Assembly: GCA_963682055.1 (NCBI GenBank)
Contig: OY821749.1
Span: 3,026,336-3,090,335 of the forward strand
Length of the DNA: 64,000 nt
Direction: 5' to 3'
Source: Primula veris
Taxonomy: Eukaryota > Streptophyta > Magnoliopsida > Ericales > Primulaceae
Shown here: positions 60,448 through 64,000 of the stretch, piece after piece
Numbering within the stretch: position 1 is the first letter of the stretch
Layout of the letters: the number at the start of each line of letters is the position of its first letter
Notes under the pieces: model-generated
Database searches by the model: none
What the model was told of the DNA's origin: nothing
Seen by the model: only the letters and a program-made list of their open reading frames with translations
Made by a program: the position numbers and the translations under genes

Positions 60448-60489
60448 TGTTGTAGAGAGATAGAGTGAAAGGGGTGGGGAAAGGCTAAA

Positions 60490-60913
60490 ACCCTAAATAT
60501 TTGGTTGGAGTTATTTATATCATATTATAATTGTATGTTATGTACTTCCGTACAAATGAACTTTTAAAAAAAGATAATTTTTTTTTAATGTAATGAATAT
60601 ACTAAATTAATAATTGTTATACAAGTATATGTGATAATTACCATATTTGTTTAGTTATTTATGTATTTGAACTGTATTATGATATATGAGTAATTAGTAA
60701 ATTATAATATGAGTATTTTTGAAAAAAATGACAAAATTTAACAGACTTTATGTTTGATATACTATAAACCTTCCAACTGGTCCTTAAACTATAATGAAGC
60801 ATCAATCAAGTTGTTAAATAGTTTTTTTTTTTTTTTAAGATTAGTTGTTAAATAGTTATTTAAAGCATTGTTAGTCATACTTTTCTTTTCAATATTCATA
60901 AAAGATATATATG

Positions 60914-61002
<89 letters not shown>
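60490..61002. repeat. Promoter repeat P and interrupted AT microsatellite, copy B
   Basis: Matches the SDA1 upstream region and ends in an (AT)n tract at about 60906-61002 interrupted at intervals by GT (ATGTAT units). Confidence 0.85.
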
Positions 61003-61003
<1 letters not shown>

Positions 61004-62071
61004 AGATTCGAGTAGTGTAAGCAACCTTTTTATGAAAATAAAATACGAGGTTGTTTACACTATTTCTAAAATGGTCCATGTGTCACCCTATGTAGAGCGG
61101 ACAGGCTAAACGAACATGACTTTGCACAAGCGGACATGCTAGTAGTCTAAGGGGTCTTTATGTTTTTATTCACGACATGTCACTTAGAAATGAACAAAAA
61201 TGAACAAAATCCATATAGTGGACATTGATCAACGGTTTAGTTCAATTGCTAGTATGTTTATAAGTTGGACTCGTTCTAACTTATAGAGTAAGTAGTTTAA
61301 TACTAGAGTTTGTTTTAACCATCAGATGAGATAGTTATTTATGTAGATTTAACTTTATAATTTATTATCATCGTCGTTGATATGACGATGATCTTTCGGA
61401 GGCGGAAGACGATCGGGTGTCGATGTGTTTACGTTTTACATGTTTTTCATGATGGATTTAGGGAGACCCTTAAATGTTAATCTTGTCGTAGAGTTATAGG
61501 GTGGTGTTCATTTTTAACGGTTTAAAGTGGGCATCTTAACTAGTCATGTAATTGAACCCCAAACATTGTCGAATCGGATACATGTTGAACAACCGTTCAA
61601 CTTCTTCTCCACTTACTTATTCAATATAGTTGTATTTGATACTATATTAGTCCAGTTAACTAATTCATGAAAATTATTAAATTTTTAAGTTTAGTCATTG
61701 CATCAAATTTACAAGTTAGTCTCTACATATGGGTTTCATGGCAGTTGTTCCCGCCGCTACCACAGTTCAGATGGGCCCCTCACTAACGAGGGACGACGGA
61801 GGCATAAAGAAGAGATAGATAGAGAGTCATATTAGAGAGAGAACGAGATAGAGGAAAGACAAAGAGAGAGAGAGAGAGAGAGTACATGATAGAGATACAA
61901 GACATATAGAATGATGTATTTGATCGGAGACTAGATGTCGTTGAAGATCAGGCATCGACGAAGAAGGTGTTGTGACAACAGAGACGGTGTTATAGTTCGT
62001 CGAAGATGGCGGTGTGGCACGGAGAATGGGTTTGGTCGGAACGTGGGGATGATGGATCTTCACGTACATAT
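61003..62071. repeat. Segment U, copy C (1069 bp)
   Basis: Same length as copies B and D. It shares with D, but not B, small variants such as GAATGGGTTTGG and GTCATATTAG, so C and D are the younger pair. Confidence 0.9.
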
Positions 62072-62358
62072 GGCGTAACATGCACCAAAAACAAAACACG
62101 CTCCCCCAATTCCTTCGCCACGGTGGGGTCCGCAGATACGCCGCTTAAGGAGGTGAAGTTGAGGGCCGCCTGCTGGTGGTAGAGGGAGAGTGAGGATTTG
62201 AATTGGCTGTGGATGAGTGTGAGTTCTGTTTGGTAGCCTTCGGGATCAATTTTCATCTTGGATTGGAGGGTGGGGATGCTGAGGTGGGAGGAGGTGCGGC
62301 CGGAGGCGGATATGGCGTCGGCGACGGAGAGGCGGCGGTGGGTTGGTGTCGTCGACAT
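62072..62358 (-). pseudogene. SDA1 copy C: exon 1 fused to segment U
   Basis: The frame starts MSTTPTHRRLSV and follows SDA1 exon 1 to FLVHVTPY (about 94 residues). It then crosses into segment U and stops about 27 codons later (61990), giving a 122-residue chimeric frame. There is no exon 2 or donor site. It has its own P promoter copy upstream, so expression is possible but unproven. Confidence 0.85.
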
Positions 62359-62409
62359 TGTTGTAGAGAGAGAGAGTGAAAGGGCTGGGGAAAGGCTAAA
62401 ACCCTAATT

Positions 62410-62786
62410 CTTTGGTTGGAGTTATTTATATTATATTATAATTGTATGTTATGTACTTCCGTACAAATGAACTTTTAAAAAAAGATAAAAAAAATTTAAT
62501 GTAATGAATATACTAAATTAATAATTGTTATACAAGTATATGTGATAATTACCATATTTGTTTAGTTATTTATGTATTTGAACTGTATTATGATATATGA
62601 GTAATTAGTAAATTATAATATGAGTATTTTTGAAAAAAATGAACAAAATTTAACAGACTTTATGTTTGATATACTATAAACCTTCCAACTGGTCTTTAAA
62701 CTATAATGAAGCATCAATCAAGTTGTTAAACAGTTATTTAAAGTATTGTTAGTCATACTTTTCTTTTCAATATTCATAAAAGATAA

Positions 62787-62850
<64 letters not shown>
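62410..62850. repeat. Promoter repeat P and AT microsatellite, copy C
   Basis: Same P repeat as at 60490, ending in an (AT)n tract at about 62786-62850. The spacing between the U starts at 61003 and 62851 gives a unit period of 1848 bp. Confidence 0.88.
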
Positions 62851-62853
<3 letters not shown>

Positions 62854-63919
62854 ATTCGAGTAGTGTAAGCAACCTTTTTATGAAAATAAAATACGAGGTT
62901 GTTTACACTATGCCTAAAATGGTCCATGTGTCACCCTATGTAGAGCGGACAGGCTAAACGAACATGACTTTGCACAAGCGGACATGCTAGTAGTCTAAGG
63001 GGTCTTTATGTTTTTATTCACGACATGTCACTTAGAAATGAACAAAAATGAACAAAATCCATATAGTGGACATTGATCAACGGTTTAGTTCAATTGCTAG
63101 TATGTTTATAAGTTGGACTCGTTCTAACTTATAGAGTAAGTAGTTTAATACTAGAGTTTGTTTTAACCATCAGATGAGATAGTTATTTATGTAGATTTAA
63201 CTTTATAATTTATTATCATCGTCGTTGATATGACGATGATCTTTCGGAGGCGGAAGACGATCGGGTGTCGATGTGTTTACGTTTTACATGTTTTTCATGA
63301 TGGATTTAGGGAGACCCTTAAATGTTAATCTTGTCGTAGAGTTATAGGGTGGTGTTCATTTTTAACGGTTTAAAGTGGGCATCTTAACTAGTCATGTAAT
63401 TGAACCCCAAACATTGTCGAATCGGATACATGTTGAACAACCGTTCAACTTCTTCTCCACTTACTTATTCAATATAGTTGTATTTGATACTATATTAGTC
63501 CAGTTAACTAATTCATGAAAATTATTAAATTTTTAAGTTTAGTCATTGCATCAAATTTACAAGTTAGTCTCTACATATGGGTTTCATGGCAGTTGTTCCC
63601 GCCGCTACCACAGTTCAGATGGGCCCCTCACTAACGAGGGACGACGGAGGCATAAAGAAGAGATAGATAGAGAGTCATATTAGAGAGAGAACGAGATAGA
63701 GGAAAGACAAAGAGAGAGAGAGAGAGAGAGTACATGATAGAGATACAAGACATATAGAATGATGTATTTGATCGGAGACTAGATGTCGTTGAAGATCAGG
63801 CATCGACGAAGAAGGTGTTGTGACAACAGAGACGGTGTTATAGTTCGTCGAAGATGGCGGTGTGGCACGGAGAATGGGTTTGGTCGGAACGTGGGGATGA
63901 TGGATCTTCACGTACATAT
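62851..63919. repeat. Segment U, copy D (1069 bp)
   Basis: Nearly identical to copy C by eye. A minus-strand open frame of about 90 codons runs through part of each U copy, but it is repetitive at its end (CT-rich) and no function is recognised. Confidence 0.9.
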
Positions 63920-64000
63920 GGCGTAACATGCACCAAAAACAAAACACGCTCCCCCAATTCCTTCGCCACGGTGGGGTCCGCAGATACGCCGCTTAAGGAG
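63920..64000 (-). pseudogene. SDA1 copy D: exon-1 fragment cut by the window end
   Basis: The last 81 bases match the 3' part of the exon-1/U fusion in copy C (ACGCTCCCCCAATTCC, CCGCTTAAGGAG). The array therefore continues beyond the window. Confidence 0.85.

Noticed and set aside
1..64000. CRISPR array, operon or bacterial defence system
   Set aside because: Repeats are microsatellites, LTRs and duplicated exons without spacer structure; all genes are plant nuclear genes with introns.

Overview
The window is nuclear DNA from a flowering plant, most likely a eudicot. It is AT-rich, has many short exons with GT..AG introns, plant-type housekeeping genes, a Ty1/copia retrotransposon, a solo LTR, MITE-like foldback elements, a tRNA-derived SINE and long AT microsatellites. 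I cannot name the species from sequence alone. No bacterial operon, CRISPR array or convincing tRNA/rRNA gene was seen.

Left part (1-26.4 kb). The 3' portion of an RCC1-repeat gene runs on the + strand (109-4860, four exons that join in frame). After it come a 77-bp tandem repeat, a G homopolymer and a perfect solo copia LTR with a 5-bp target duplication (7790-8681). A small minus-strand gene encodes an arabinogalactan-type GPI-anchored peptide (9340-9654). A LINE remnant follows. Then comes a two-exon minus-strand gene for a CFIm68/CPSF6-like RNA-binding protein (15511-17751). From 18 to 26 kb I see no gene, only foldback elements and a six-copy ~290-bp tandem array.

Middle (26.4-43.3 kb). 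A complete nine-exon ARP3 gene (Arp2/3 complex) lies on the minus strand. Its first coding exon, only 47 nt, is separated from exon 2 by an 11.4-kb intron. That intron holds an 8.0-kb copia element with 5-bp target duplications and near-identical LTRs. The element has lost gag, protease and the end of its 5' LTR, but keeps an intact integrase/RT/RNase H frame and a second 428-codon ORF.

Right part (43.9-64 kb). This is an SDA1 (60S ribosome biogenesis) locus on the minus strand. One complete 16-exon gene encodes 805 aa (50661-57525). Around it lie a partial copy with intact exons 1-5 (44747-47554), a degraded exon 1/2 pair, and a tandem array upstream in which SDA1 promoter plus exon 1 is fused to an unrelated 1,069-bp segment and repeated, continuing past the window end. 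At least seven copies or fragments of SDA1 exon 1 are present. This array, with AT microsatellites at its breakpoints, is the most unusual structure in the window.

Exon boundaries were worked out by hand from splice consensus, reading frame and known family sequence. Exon sums are multiples of three in all four multi-exon genes. LTR and copy comparisons were visual, not computed alignments.
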